A DNA stretch of 64,000 bases from assembly GCF_014284255.1 (NCBI RefSeq), contig NZ_JACOFV010000014.1, positions 1 to 64,000 of the forward strand, read 5' to 3'. Below are positions 44,401 through 52,494 of the stretch, one piece after another. The DNA is from Cognatundibacterium jejuense (GTDB lineage: Bacteria > Pseudomonadota > Gammaproteobacteria > Burkholderiales > Burkholderiaceae_D). Below the pieces are notes generated by a model. That model had not been told where the DNA came from. It worked only from the letters and a program-made list of their open reading frames with translations, and made no database searches. How positions within the stretch are numbered: position 1 is the first letter of the stretch; each line of letters begins with the position of its first letter. The translations under genes and the position numbers were made by a program.

Positions 44401-47218
44401 ACATATAGAACTGGCGCGCCAACTGATACAAGCCCACGCCTATTGGCAATCAAGAGGTTTAGCGGTCGATCTGGTCATTTGGAACGAAGATCACGCCAAT
44501 TATAGACAAGTTCTTCAAGATCAGATTCTGGGGCTAATTTCATCGGTGATCGGAACGCACGCCTTAGAGAAACCGGGCGGCATTTTTGTGCGCTCTATCG
44601 ATCAAATTTCAAATGAAGACAGAATCTTATTTCAATCGGTGGCACGTATCATTTTGAATGATCATCGCGGTTCGCTTTTAGAGCAATTAAATCGCCGTGA
44701 CCTGGCGGATATCCGTCCTGGAAATCTTATTCCAATCAAAAAGAAGCAAATTTATTTACCATCAATTTCAGAGGTACCCGCAGAAAAGGAGCCGTCACGT
44801 CAATTTGAAAATGGTATTGGTGGTTTCTCGGACGATGGCCAAGAATACCTGATCACAAATAGTCATAGCTTGTCTACCCCTGCACCTTGGGTCAATGTAT
44901 TGGCGAATCCTATGTTCGGGAGCATCATTTCCAACAGTGGTCAGTCATACACCTGGTCAGAAAATGCACATGAATTCCGGCTGACACCGTGGAACAATGA
45001 TCCGGTGACCGATATGGGTGGGGAAGTATTTTATTTACGCGATGAAGAAACCGGCAAATTCTGGTCGCCGACCGCTCTTCCCCACTGCGGCAATGGCGAA
45101 TATTACGTACGGCATGGTTTTGGATACAGTGTTTTTACGCATACAGAAGAAGCGATTCATACTGAATTGACCATTTATGTCGCCTTGAACGCACCGATCA
45201 AGTACGTGGTGTTCAAAATTATCAACGAATCACAATTGCATAGACAACTTTCCGTCACAGGCTATGTTGAATGGGTATTGGCAGATTTATCAAATAAATC
45301 GGCAATGCATATCGTCACAGAAATGAATGCCAGCCACAACGGCATTTGCGCTCGCAATTCTTACAATACAGATTTCCCTGGACGAGTAGCCTTCTTTAGC
45401 GTCAACAGCAGCAATTGCTCTGTTACCGGTAATCGCGCTGAATTTATCGGACGTAATGGCAATTTATATGATCCGGCGGCAATGAGTAAGGGCTATCTAT
45501 CTGGCAAGGTGGGTGCAGCTTACGATCCTTGTGCTGCGCTACAGATTGCTTTTGATTTAAATCCCGGTCAACAAAAGGAATTGATTTTCGTTTTAGGGGC
45601 AACGGATCAATCATCAAGTTCGCCCGAAACGTTAATGCGGCATTATCTGAACGCCGATGCGGCGGCACGCTCGTTAGCTGAAGTCAGAGAATACTGGAAA
45701 AAAACCTTAGGTATTATCAAAGTGACGACACCAGATGTTGCCCTCAACGTGTTGGCAAATGGCTGGTTACTTTATCAAACGATAGCTTGCCGCTTATGGG
45801 CACGAAGTGGCTACTATCAATCTGGCGGCGCATTTGGCTTCAGAGATCAATTGCAGGACACTATGGCGCTGGCGCATACAGCACATCAATTAGCCAGAGA
45901 ACAGATCTTGTTATGCGCCGCCCATCAGTTCATTGAGGGCGATGTGCAGCACTGGTGGCATCCACCAACACAAAGAGGCGTGCGTACACATTGTTCTGAC
46001 GATTATTTATGGTTACCTTTAGCAGTTTCCCGCTACGTCAACAACAGTGGCGACACCGGCATTTTAGACGTCAAAATTCCATTTATTGAAGGTCGTGCGC
46101 TCAGCTCCGACGAGGATTCTTACTATGATCAGCCGTCCCGTTCACAGCAAACAGCAACCTTATACATGCACTGCGTACAAGCCATAGAGCATGGCTTACG
46201 CTTTGGGTCACACGGATTACCTTTAATGGGCTCGTGTGACTGGAACGACGGTATGGATAAAGTTGGTAATGAAGGTAAAGGCGAAAGTGTCTGGCTCGCC
46301 TTTTTTCTGCATGAAGTCTTAATGCAATTTTCTACGCTGGCACTACAGAAAGAAGACGACGTCTACGCCAAGCATTGCGAGGATCAGGCGAAACGAATTG
46401 CAGGGTTAATTGATAAGGCGGCGTGGGATGGAGCTTGGTATAAGCGCGCTTACTTTGATGATGGAAGTGCTTTAGGTTCAACAAAAAATGCTGAATGCCA
46501 GATCGATTCGATCTCTCAGAGTTGGTCCGTTTTGACCTCAACAGGTGATCCGGCGCATAGAAAGCAAGCAATGGAATCTCTGTATCAACGACTCGTCAAC
46601 AAAGAAAAAGGGATTATTCAACTACTAGATCCACCATTTGATCAGTCCGGACAAAATCCTGGCTATATCCGAGGTTACGTGCCTGGGGTACGTGAAAATG
46701 GGGGGCAATATACGCATGCCGCAATTTGGGCGGGAATGGCATTTGCCAAACTAGGTGAAGTCGATCACGCTTGGGAGGCGTTTGACATTATCAACCCGAT
46801 CAACCATGGCAATACACCTACCGCAATCCAAGTCTACAAAGTGGAACCCTATGTGATTGCCGCCGATGTCTATGGCGTTGCACCCCACATAGGACGCGGT
46901 GGATGGACCTGGTATACAGGTTCTGCGGGATGGATGTACACGTTTATGATGGAATCATTGCTCGGCATCCATCGCCGCAATACGGAACTACACATTTCAC
47001 CGTGCTTACGCCTGAGTTGGAACGGCTATCAACTCGATTATCGCTATTGCGACACTGACTACCACATTGACGTCACAGTTCACGACGATCCGGAGCAAAT
47101 CTCCAAATTGTATTTCGATGGGATATTGTCTGAAAAATTACATATTGATCTGGTTGACGACAAGCAACCACATCAACTACGTTTAGAATTTCTTCGGACT
47201 CCAGTGGGAGCGAATTAG
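38435..47218 (+). CDS. ndvB: Cyclic beta-1,2-glucan synthase (NdvB/Cgs-like, GT84 plus GH94)
   Basis: This giant inner-membrane enzyme of 2927 residues builds, elongates and cyclises periplasmic beta-1,2-glucans from UDP-glucose. Membrane helices lie at about 426-475 and about 845-1010. The glucosyltransferase core between them has LDTDTELPRDAA near 645 and RRRHRWVRGDW near 789, the DXD-like and QxxRW-like motifs. The C-terminal half holds two repeats of the carbohydrate-binding fold and the GH94 phosphorylase domain, with SCDWNDGMDKVGNEGKGES near 2600. The start is a TTG at 38435 with no strong ribosome site; the next ATG in frame is 38498. It stands alone on the plus strand. Periplasmic glucans help in osmotic adaptation, which fits the stress genes around it. 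Confidence 0.95.
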   Translation: MKTIQQYLSDGFYSLRTNWLMKRLWFRSHRQQNTTESPLRAELFSALQMEQHGRILAIGHVLSPTFHSDQLLSRLSNNEEVIVTTCGLLTEVIKDGHQVTPAAAWLLDNFYLIEDQIRTAKHHLPKNYSKELPCLSTGNCTGKPRVYGIALETISHGDGRIDPENLRHFIMAYQVISTLKLGELWAIPIMLRLALIENLRRVAARLATTQENRKLAIVWADAMITTAEKDPSNLILLVADMSRSHPPLDSSFVAELVRRLQGQAPTLILPLNWLSQRLAETGQTIEKLVQQESQKQAADQISISNSIGSLRLLSAMDWREFVESMSAVDKVLQQDPAQVYLHMDFATRDRYRHVVESIAKQSELSEVDVAKAALDLANKELIKQVPHDRRSHIGFFLIDQGLPTLEDVAHVKLSLWEKICRSTKKHAFLIYTGSIVLLSLIVTTCLVLPAIDLKDKSYLLVAFSIVCVLVASQFSVSVINWLATLMAVPHSLPRMDFSKRIPQQCSCLVVVPTMLFSTENIDELCNAMEVRFLANQDFHLQYGLLTDFSDADLEKLASDDALLERATHHIEQLNIKYPRTGGSYFLLFHRPRIWNPQENKWMSFERKRGKLASLNAYLRDLSGNAFSLVVGDTSGLAKIKYVITLDTDTELPRDAASLFVATMAHILNKPKYDDHLCRVTEGYGILQPRITVGIPSLHASRYELLYGGDVGIDPYTRTVSDVYQDIFNEGSFIGKGIYDVDVFEQALANRMPENRILSHDLLEGCYARAGLLSDIPLIEAYPASYLTDMRRRHRWVRGDWQIASWMLKNVPGSLTENSDAKKTCQNPLSYLSRWKLFDNLRRSVTPLAQILFLLVGWLLLSSQISPRFWSWALVILLAFPSISSFILNLFKKPTDILLYQHLVALIKNTKLQLTYAFLHLCFLPYEAWVNTDAILRTQWRVLYSHQHLLEWNPSHLDMLSGKNSFLYALKKMWIGPMLAGVLFIVLTSDMNSSVSACAPFILCWLFSPLLAYWISLPKIREIQQLTATQNTFLHLLSRKTWRFFETYVGSQDHWLPPDNVQLDPVAVVAHRTSPTNIGLSLLANVVAFEFSYICAGQLLTRTNNTFQSMKVLDRYKGHFYNWYDTLTLTPLQPMYVSTVDSGNLSGHLLTLRPALIDLIEQPILHPRLYQGLYDTFEALTEALNGILSPVISVINDKLMQLLQTRPLCLHTTYCDLNNLISLIEESRTSSLGQPVNPDVSIWSTALLSQCQSQVGEILYLAPWISDAQIPVCFEHFPQLKGIPSLKQLANLSCVHHQTMADSLAVHQYDQDEEKNSSWTALIIEAQHRAELRIAEIHRLADMATTFSEVQYDFLYDTTTHLLSIGYNINERRCDVSRYDLLASEARLACFIGIAQGQLPQESWFALGRQLTIAGSEPILLSWSGSMFEYLMPLLIMPTFEHTLLEQTYHAAVKRQIEYGFQRGVPWGISESGYNAFDTNLNYQYRAFGVPGLGFKRGLGDDLVIAPYASMMALMVEPEAACENLMQMAAVGFCGAFGFFEAIDYTPSRLPRGQDHTLIHSFMSHHQGMGLLSLAYLLLDQPLQALFESDPLLKATIPLLYERVPKVTAKYANTTELADIRSSTNEETTPLRVISQANSKTPEVQLLSNGHYHVMVTSAGGSYSRWNNMAVTRWKEDSTCDDWGSFCYVRDVETGRFWSTAFQPSLVNSPQYEVVFSEGRAEFRRRDNNIDLHTEIVVSPEDDIELRRTRIINRSGRRRTIEFTSYAEVVLALPAADNSHPAFSKLFVQTEILPEQAAILCVRRPRSSTEQVPTMFHLMALHGVNADEVSYETDRLQFIGRNNTCTYPNAMKHSGPLSNSAGSVLDPIVAIRYQLTLNPEQTATIDIVTGIAETRETCLALIEKYQDQHLAERVVDLSWTHSQVVLRQLNISEKDAQLYARLANSVIYVNPLLRASEDILMQNHRGQSALWSYAISGDVPIVLLQISSQEHIELARQLIQAHAYWQSRGLAVDLVIWNEDHANYRQVLQDQILGLISSVIGTHALEKPGGIFVRSIDQISNEDRILFQSVARIILNDHRGSLLEQLNRRDLADIRPGNLIPIKKKQIYLPSISEVPAEKEPSRQFENGIGGFSDDGQEYLITNSHSLSTPAPWVNVLANPMFGSIISNSGQSYTWSENAHEFRLTPWNNDPVTDMGGEVFYLRDEETGKFWSPTALPHCGNGEYYVRHGFGYSVFTHTEEAIHTELTIYVALNAPIKYVVFKIINESQLHRQLSVTGYVEWVLADLSNKSAMHIVTEMNASHNGICARNSYNTDFPGRVAFFSVNSSNCSVTGNRAEFIGRNGNLYDPAAMSKGYLSGKVGAAYDPCAALQIAFDLNPGQQKELIFVLGATDQSSSSPETLMRHYLNADAAARSLAEVREYWKKTLGIIKVTTPDVALNVLANGWLLYQTIACRLWARSGYYQSGGAFGFRDQLQDTMALAHTAHQLAREQILLCAAHQFIEGDVQHWWHPPTQRGVRTHCSDDYLWLPLAVSRYVNNSGDTGILDVKIPFIEGRALSSDEDSYYDQPSRSQQTATLYMHCVQAIEHGLRFGSHGLPLMGSCDWNDGMDKVGNEGKGESVWLAFFLHEVLMQFSTLALQKEDDVYAKHCEDQAKRIAGLIDKAAWDGAWYKRAYFDDGSALGSTKNAECQIDSISQSWSVLTSTGDPAHRKQAMESLYQRLVNKEKGIIQLLDPPFDQSGQNPGYIRGYVPGVRENGGQYTHAAIWAGMAFAKLGEVDHAWEAFDIINPINHGNTPTAIQVYKVEPYVIAADVYGVAPHIGRGGWTWYTGSAGWMYTFMMESLLGIHRRNTELHISPCLRLSWNGYQLDYRYCDTDYHIDVTVHDDPEQISKLYFDGILSEKLHIDLVDDKQPHQLRLEFLRTPVGAN

Positions 47219-47297
47219 GTTTCGGCAAACTGCGAATGCAGTGCCGGTTGCATTCACCTTACCGTCTAAAAAGCAACACGGTAACGCATTGAGAATA

Positions 47298-47313
47298 TGT
47301 TCGATAACGCACC
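47298..47313 (+). promoter_or_regulatory. Palindromic site, copy at 47298
   Basis: TGTTC-GATAAC-GCACC, an exact fit to the core, 92 bases upstream of the small gene at 47405. Confidence 0.65.
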
Positions 47314-47404
47314 GAAATGAAACAGATAGTCCACTACGCTATGAGTGTGCCAAAACGCTGATCGGCATACAAATTTTCTTACTAACCAAACTGGAGAAAT
47401 AAAA

Positions 47405-47608
47405 ATGACAACAAATAGCGAAGCAGTAAGCTTACACGAACAAGCAGCTAACGATCATACTGAAGCAGCCTCACATCATCTGGATGCAGCATCACACCTT
47501 GCGAAAAACAAAGTGGAAGAGGCAAAAGTATGCGCTGATCACGCAATGAAATCCTGTGACAAAGCCGCAAAAAATACAGCAACAGCCTGTAAATCTACTG
47601 CTAAATAA
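47405..47608 (+). CDS. Small Ala/His/Lys-rich stress-type protein, unknown function
   Basis: The 67-residue protein MTTNSEAVSLHEQAANDHTE... has a histidine-containing helical repeat (AASHHLDAASHLAKNK) and two Cys in its second half. GGAG lies before ATG 47405. No family is recognised. It has a strong hairpin just after its stop codon and a palindromic site upstream, and precedes the SYLF gene. Confidence 0.75.
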   Translation: MTTNSEAVSLHEQAANDHTEAASHHLDAASHLAKNKVEEAKVCADHAMKSCDKAAKNTATACKSTAK

Positions 47609-47615
47609 AGAATTC

Positions 47616-47647
47616 AAGTGTCTTTACTTTGAGGAGTAAAGACACTT
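47616..47647 (+). terminator. Strong 13-bp hairpin after the small gene
   Basis: AAGTGTCTTTACT pairs with AGTAAAGACACTT around a six-base loop. No T run follows, so it could be a barrier, an attenuator or a stability element before the SYLF gene. Confidence 0.6.
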
Positions 47648-47686
47648 CAACCTCTATATATTGGCTACAACAAGGAAAATAACATC

Positions 47687-48253
47687 ATGAACAAACAACT
47701 ACGTTCTATTTATCAAACCGCCGCCCTTGTGTTCGCCAGCCTGTTTTTCGCCGGTGGGATCAATCAGGCCTACGCTGCAAGCACCGCAGCAGAACTCAAT
47801 CTTGAGGCAAATGAGTCTTTAAAAGCGCTTTATCACAGCAATCCTACAGCACTTGAATTGTCAAAAAAAGCCCGTTCAATTTTGGTATTTCCTAAGATAG
47901 TCAAAGCTGGCCTGGTATTTGGCGGAAGTTTTGGCGAAGGCGTTTTGCTCAAAAGCGGCCAAATGAATGAATACTTCAACTCCGTTTCGGCTTCATGGGG
48001 CTGGCAAGCTGGTGCTCAATCATACGGATACGTGATTTTCTTAATGAGCGATCGTGTCGAGCAAAGCATCCGTGAAGCAAAGGGATGGGAAGTAGGCGTT
48101 GGACCCACTGTTGTTGTAATGAATGAAGGTGCTGCAAAAAATTTCTCTACTTCGAGTCTCAAAGATGACGCTTACGCCTTTATCTTTGATCAGCAAGGCT
48201 TAATGGTCAGCATCAGTGTCGAAGGTACGAAAATTTCCAGAATTAAAAGATAA
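47687..48253 (+). CDS. SYLF (Ysc84-like) domain lipid-binding protein, secreted
   Basis: The 188-residue protein has a signal peptide (ends near AYAA) and a SYLF domain: LSKKARSILVFPKIVKAGLVFGGSFGEGVLL at about 65-95 and AFIFDQQGLMVSISVEG near the end. SYLF domains bind phosphoinositides in eukaryotes; the bacterial role is not known. It follows the small gene at 47405 after a hairpin. Confidence 0.88.
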   Translation: MNKQLRSIYQTAALVFASLFFAGGINQAYAASTAAELNLEANESLKALYHSNPTALELSKKARSILVFPKIVKAGLVFGGSFGEGVLLKSGQMNEYFNSVSASWGWQAGAQSYGYVIFLMSDRVEQSIREAKGWEVGVGPTVVVMNEGAAKNFSTSSLKDDAYAFIFDQQGLMVSISVEGTKISRIKR

Positions 48254-48604
48254 GGTATTACTTGTTTCAATGAGCAAGATTCACTAGGATTTATGCAAAA
48301 TTATTCTAATTTGACATGACCACGACGACAATAGAAAAACAAAGTTTTTTGATATGCTACTTTTTCAGGTTTTATTGTTATCAGGGATAAATTTGTGTAA
48401 GTCCTATTAAACTCGCTGTTTATTTCACGCCTCAGGTGAACTTGAATGAATTAGGGCATACTCCAGTCCGCAGCTGCCTTAAGAATTATCATTCAACACA
48501 ATCCGCAACGAGACGTACGAGTAATTTTCCTCTGCTTACTTGCTTGCATCCGATTTTGAACGAAAGCAATTCGTTCACAGCATACTCATTTCCAAGGTCT
48601 TAAT
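48254..48604. other. Intergenic region without recognised gene
   Basis: In 351 bases I see no gene and no good copy of the palindrome. It presumably holds the chemoreceptor promoter. Confidence 0.4.
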
Positions 48605-50257
48605 ATGAATTCCAATATCGCAAATGGTCTGACCATCAGAGGCAGACTCTGGCTTGGGTTTGGTGTCATTTTGGCCTTACTGTGCGTCGTTACGACGATC
48701 GGTGTTGGCGAAGTAAATTCAATTGCCCGAGGGCTGATTACTATTGGTGACTTCAATAGTGTAAAGCAGCGTTATGCCATCAATTTTCGCGGCAGCGTTC
48801 ATGACCGCGCAATTGCCTTACGCGATGTCGTATTAGTGCCTACTGATACTGAACTACAGGTGGTTACAGAACGGATCACGAGTCTCGCAGCTGATTATAA
48901 TAAGTCTGCCGGCCCGCTGGATACGCTATTTACAGGTTCAAAAAAAATTAGCGATGATGAAAAGCAAATACTGAGCAGTATAAAAGAAACTGAAGCACGC
49001 ACCCTTCCATTGATCAACCAGGTAATCTCGCTGCGTAAGTCGGGTGATTTTGACCAAGCAAAACTATTGCTGCTCAACGAAGCTAAACCTGCATTTGTAG
49101 AATGGCTGGCGCGGATAAATAAACTGATCGACTACGAAGAAAATTTAAATCGTGTTGAATCAGCTTCGGCCAGAAAAACTGCGAATGGTTTTCAGACCTT
49201 AATGCTAATAATGTGTCTCGGTGCAATCGTCTTTGGTGCTATTGTCGCTACATTTATTGCCAGAACAATTACCAGGGCAATGGGCGGCGAACCTCGTGAT
49301 GCCAGTTCTATTGCACAAAATATCGCCGCTGGTGATTTGGCGGCAGAAATTCATATCGCCAGCAATGATCATAGCAGTGTACTGGCTGCCATGAGTGAAA
49401 TGCGTGAGAGTCTGGTCAGGATAGTGAGCGAAGTGCGAAGTACTACGAATGCAATCTATGACGGTTCCTCTGAGATCGCCTCAGGCAATCAGGACTTATC
49501 AATCCGTACAGAACAACAAGCCTTAGTTTTAGAAAAAACTGCGACCTCAATGACGGAGCTAACCTCGACTGTCAAACAGAATGCTGAGAACGCTAAACAG
49601 GCAAATGTGTTAGCGCTTTCTGCATCGGATGTGGCTGTCAAAGGCGGTGCCGTCGTAGCGCGAGTGGTCCATACGATGGAGTCCATCAACAACTCAGCTA
49701 AAAAGATCGTCGATATTATCGGCGTTATTGATGGCATCGCATTTCAAACAAATATCCTCGCCTTAAATGCCGCTGTGGAAGCAGCACGTGCTGGCGATCA
49801 AGGTCGCGGCTTTGCCGTGGTGGCTACCGAGGTACGTAATCTTGCACAAAGAAGCGCGGCGGCTGCCAAAGAAATTAAGATCCTGATTGGTGATTCTGTG
49901 GAAAAAGTCGAGATGGGAAGCAAACTGGTGACAGAGGCTGGTAGCACCATGGAAGAGATTGTCGGGAGCGTCAAAAAGGTAACCGATATTATGGGTGAAA
50001 TAATGTTAGCCAGCGAGGAACAGAGTACCGGTATTGACGAAGTGCACAGAGCAATTAATGAAATGGACGAGGTAACTCAACAGAATGCGGCGATGGTCGA
50101 AGAGGCTGCAAGCGCTGCATCGCATTTGCAAACATTGGCGACAGCCCTATCAGCCCACGTCTCCATTTTTCAATTAAGTGAGGCCACACAACAACCTGTA
50201 CAAAAACTTATCCGCAGAACACCGGTAAGCAAGAAAGTTATATTGAAACTAAAATAA
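48605..50257 (+). CDS. Methyl-accepting chemotaxis protein
   Basis: The 550-residue receptor has membrane helices at about 13-35 and 196-218, a periplasmic four-helix-bundle-type sensor between them (4HB_MCP-like), a HAMP region (about 219-270, [19 protein letters not shown]) and a long cytoplasmic signalling hairpin. The tip motif [23 protein letters not shown] is intact. There is no C-terminal NWETF-type CheR docking pentapeptide. CheV is encoded about 40 kb away; no kinase is near. The ligand cannot be read from the sequence. Confidence 0.94.
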   Translation: MNSNIANGLTIRGRLWLGFGVILALLCVVTTIGVGEVNSIARGLITIGDFNSVKQRYAINFRGSVHDRAIALRDVVLVPTDTELQVVTERITSLAADYNKSAGPLDTLFTGSKKISDDEKQILSSIKETEARTLPLINQVISLRKSGDFDQAKLLLLNEAKPAFVEWLARINKLIDYEENLNRVESASARKTANGFQTLMLIMCLGAIVFGAIVATFIARTITRAMGGEPRDASSIAQNIAAGDLAAEIHIASNDHSSVLAAMSEMRESLVRIVSEVRSTTNAIYDGSSEIASGNQDLSIRTEQQALVLEKTATSMTELTSTVKQNAENAKQANVLALSASDVAVKGGAVVARVVHTMESINNSAKKIVDIIGVIDGIAFQTNILALNAAVEAARAGDQGRGFAVVATEVRNLAQRSAAAAKEIKILIGDSVEKVEMGSKLVTEAGSTMEEIVGSVKKVTDIMGEIMLASEEQSTGIDEVHRAINEMDEVTQQNAAMVEEAASAASHLQTLATALSAHVSIFQLSEATQQPVQKLIRRTPVSKKVILKLK

Positions 50258-50334
50258 ATATAACGACCTCCTATGAAATAGCTGAAATTGCGCTGTATTT
50301 TGAGCAAAACAATGCATTCATCCCGATATTTTCT

Positions 50335-50371
50335 GACTGCCGCAAACACGTTTGACGGTGTAGCGGCAGTC
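50335..50371 (+). terminator. Hairpin after the chemoreceptor gene
   Basis: GACTGCCGC pairs with GCGGCAGTC; a loose T-rich stretch follows. A likely terminator or 3'-end structure. Confidence 0.5.
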
Positions 50372-50392
50372 AAACTAAATAGTCTTATTTTG

Positions 50393-50899
50393 TCACTGGA
50401 GATCAACCACAGCCCGGGAATTGCTCAGTTCATTTTTTGCGCGCAATACATCTTCTGCATCGCCGTGAACGATCAATACAAATTTATCCGCTTTGACTGC
50501 TGTATCGTATTTGATCAATTCATCCTTAGATGCTCCAATCATTGATAATGCGCCACCAACTGCGGATATGCCGCCAATCACGACTGCCCCCTCTAATGCA
50601 GCAACAATGGTGGTAACAATGGGGCCAGCCATCGCTACTACCCCAAGACCTGGCAAAACAAATACTGCCGGTGCTACTAACAAGCCCCAGATTCCGCCCC
50701 AGAATGCACCAATACCGCCCCAGGATTTAATTCGGTCGCCGGTACTGTAAAAGCCAATCGGATGTTCCTCACTGTGATACCCCTTACCGATTAAGGACAG
50801 TTTCTTGACATCAAATCCTGATTTCCCCAAGGCTCTTATCGCGTCTTCGGCATCACTGTGCGTATTAAATACGTAAATTGCAGAATGTTCGCTTTGCAT
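50393..50899 (-). CDS. DUF1269/general-stress-17M-like protein
   Basis: The 168-residue protein opens with a small alpha/beta module (AIYVFNTHSDAEDAIRALGKSGFD), then has a glycine-rich hydrophobic middle (GGIGAFWGGIWGLLVAPAVF) and ends with a VHGDAEDVLRAKNEL helix. The pattern matches DUF1269-type proteins grouped with general stress proteins. Its function is unknown. The site at 50984-50999 reads toward this gene. Confidence 0.75.
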   Translation of the reverse strand: MQSEHSAIYVFNTHSDAEDAIRALGKSGFDVKKLSLIGKGYHSEEHPIGFYSTGDRIKSWGGIGAFWGGIWGLLVAPAVFVLPGLGVVAMAGPIVTTIVAALEGAVVIGGISAVGGALSMIGASKDELIKYDTAVKADKFVLIVHGDAEDVLRAKNELSNSRAVVDLQ

Positions 50900-50937
50900 A
50901 TAAAACCTTTCAAGTAGATTTGAACGTCACAAATTCG

Positions 50938-50957
50938 TGTTCTGTCCGGAAAGAACA
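50938..50957. repeat. Inverted repeat TGTTCT-N8-AGAACA
   Basis: Perfect six-base arms with eight bases between, in the DUF1269/MFS divergent region. A second possible operator type. Confidence 0.45.
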
Positions 50958-50983
50958 TTTTGCTCAACAGCTATCTTTTCATC

Positions 50984-50999
50984 TGTGCGACAACCCACG
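50984..50999 (-). promoter_or_regulatory. Palindromic site, copy at 50984
   Basis: TGTGC-GACAAC-CCACG on the plus strand; toward the gene (minus) CGTGG-GTTGTC-GCACA followed by GA. It lies 85 bases upstream of the DUF1269-like gene. Confidence 0.5.
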
Positions 51000-51040
51000 T
51001 TAGAAAAAGGATTCAGAGTACAGACATTTTTTAGACATCA

Positions 51041-51056
51041 AGTTCGGTGGCGTACA
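51041..51056 (+). promoter_or_regulatory. Palindromic site, copy at 51041
   Basis: AGTTC-GGTGGC-GTACA followed by GA, an exact core fit, 69 bases upstream of the MFS gene start. Confidence 0.55.
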
Positions 51057-51124
51057 GATGACACACACCTATCCAAATAAAGTTAAGTGATTCGGGCTAC
51101 ACCCTTTTGCTTACAGGAGTTCTG

Positions 51125-52459
51125 ATGTCTACTGACCCCACATTCATTTCTAACGCGACTCCGCAGGTAACAGGTTTGAGCAGCAGCAAAAAAAGTGTAT
51201 TAATGCAACCAGTTGTCAGCAGTAAAGTACAAATTCAATTTATCGTTGCATGGTTGTTTTGCCTGACTTTTTATTTTGCGCAGTACGCGATGCGTTCGGC
51301 GCCCGGTGTGATGTTGCCGGAGCTGACGCAAGCATTTTCTTTGACCGCATTAGGCATCAGCACCTTAATCGGGTTGTACTATTACACGTATTCTCTATTC
51401 GCTCTGATCGCAGGCGCTTTTCTGGATCGCTTCGGTGCCAGACTTGTGGTACCTGCCGGGATAGCAATGCTGGCAGCTGGTTCAATTTTATTCGGATGGG
51501 GTTCTTCATTATCGGCAGAATTTGGCAGACTGCTGCAAGGGACTGGCGGGGCATTCGCCTTTACTGGTGCAGTGTATCTGGCAACACATGGGTTTCCCGG
51601 AAAATATCTGGCAACGGCAATTGGTTTTACTCAATGCGTTGGGATGCTGGGTGGTTCAGCAGGGCAATTCCTGGTCGCGCCTTTGATACACGGCATCATA
51701 ACGTGGCAACAATTCTGGATCGATGCCGGTATTGCTTGCTTTATCGTCGCTGTCATCATGATGGTACTCACTCCACGTTCTGAGTCTTCACCCGTTTCTG
51801 AAAAAACCTCTTTGTGGGCAATGTTTGCGCCCTACAAAATAGTCCTGACGAATCCGCAATCATATTTGTGCGGCTTTAGTGCTGGGCTCTTATTTTTGCC
51901 GACAACGATCGGAGACATGATCTGGGGCGTCCCATTCTTACGCGTGGCTTCGCACCTTGAATTTAATGAAGCGGTCAGACAAGTATCCATGGTTCCGTTG
52001 GGTTGGGTGATTGGTTGCCCTTTACTCGGCTATCTGACCGATGTGATTGGTCGCAGAAAACCAGTGTTGATCGCTGGCGGCGTATTTATGCTGGCGATCT
52101 CTTTGGTGATTCTTTACGCACCACGAGAACTCCTGCCAGCTTATTGGCCAGGGCTGTTACTCGGCTTAGGCTCGGGTGCAGCGATGATTCCGTACACCAT
52201 GATCAAAGAATTAAATCCGGACAAAGTCAAAGGTAGTGCAACTGGCGCGATCAATTTTCTGGTTTTCACGTTAAGTGCTTTGATGGCTCCAGCTTATGGC
52301 TGGCTGTTAAACCATTTATCTGGCGACACACCGATGACTTTGGAAACGTTTCAACAGGCAGGTACCGTTGGCATTGTAGGTATCGTTGCCGCCATCGTCA
52401 TGGCTTGTTTTATTAAAGAAACCGGTAGTAAGGCGCTGCCGGAACGGCAAGCAAGCTGA
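51125..52459 (+). CDS. MFS transporter
   Basis: The 444-residue membrane protein has about 12 helices and MFS-type loops (DRFGARLVVPAG after helix 2, DVIGRRKPVLIAGG after helix 8). I use ATG 51125, with AGGAG six bases upstream. The substrate is not clear. It lies 35 bases before the flavoprotein of the pyruvate oxidoreductase pair, so a transcript of three genes is possible and a pyruvate-like or dicarboxylate substrate is imaginable, by context only. Confidence 0.85.
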   Translation: MSTDPTFISNATPQVTGLSSSKKSVLMQPVVSSKVQIQFIVAWLFCLTFYFAQYAMRSAPGVMLPELTQAFSLTALGISTLIGLYYYTYSLFALIAGAFLDRFGARLVVPAGIAMLAAGSILFGWGSSLSAEFGRLLQGTGGAFAFTGAVYLATHGFPGKYLATAIGFTQCVGMLGGSAGQFLVAPLIHGIITWQQFWIDAGIACFIVAVIMMVLTPRSESSPVSEKTSLWAMFAPYKIVLTNPQSYLCGFSAGLLFLPTTIGDMIWGVPFLRVASHLEFNEAVRQVSMVPLGWVIGCPLLGYLTDVIGRRKPVLIAGGVFMLAISLVILYAPRELLPAYWPGLLLGLGSGAAMIPYTMIKELNPDKVKGSATGAINFLVFTLSALMAPAYGWLLNHLSGDTPMTLETFQQAGTVGIVGIVAAIVMACFIKETGSKALPERQAS

Positions 52460-52494
52460 ACAAAATCAGACAAGTACAGTAAAGGCAATTCAAT

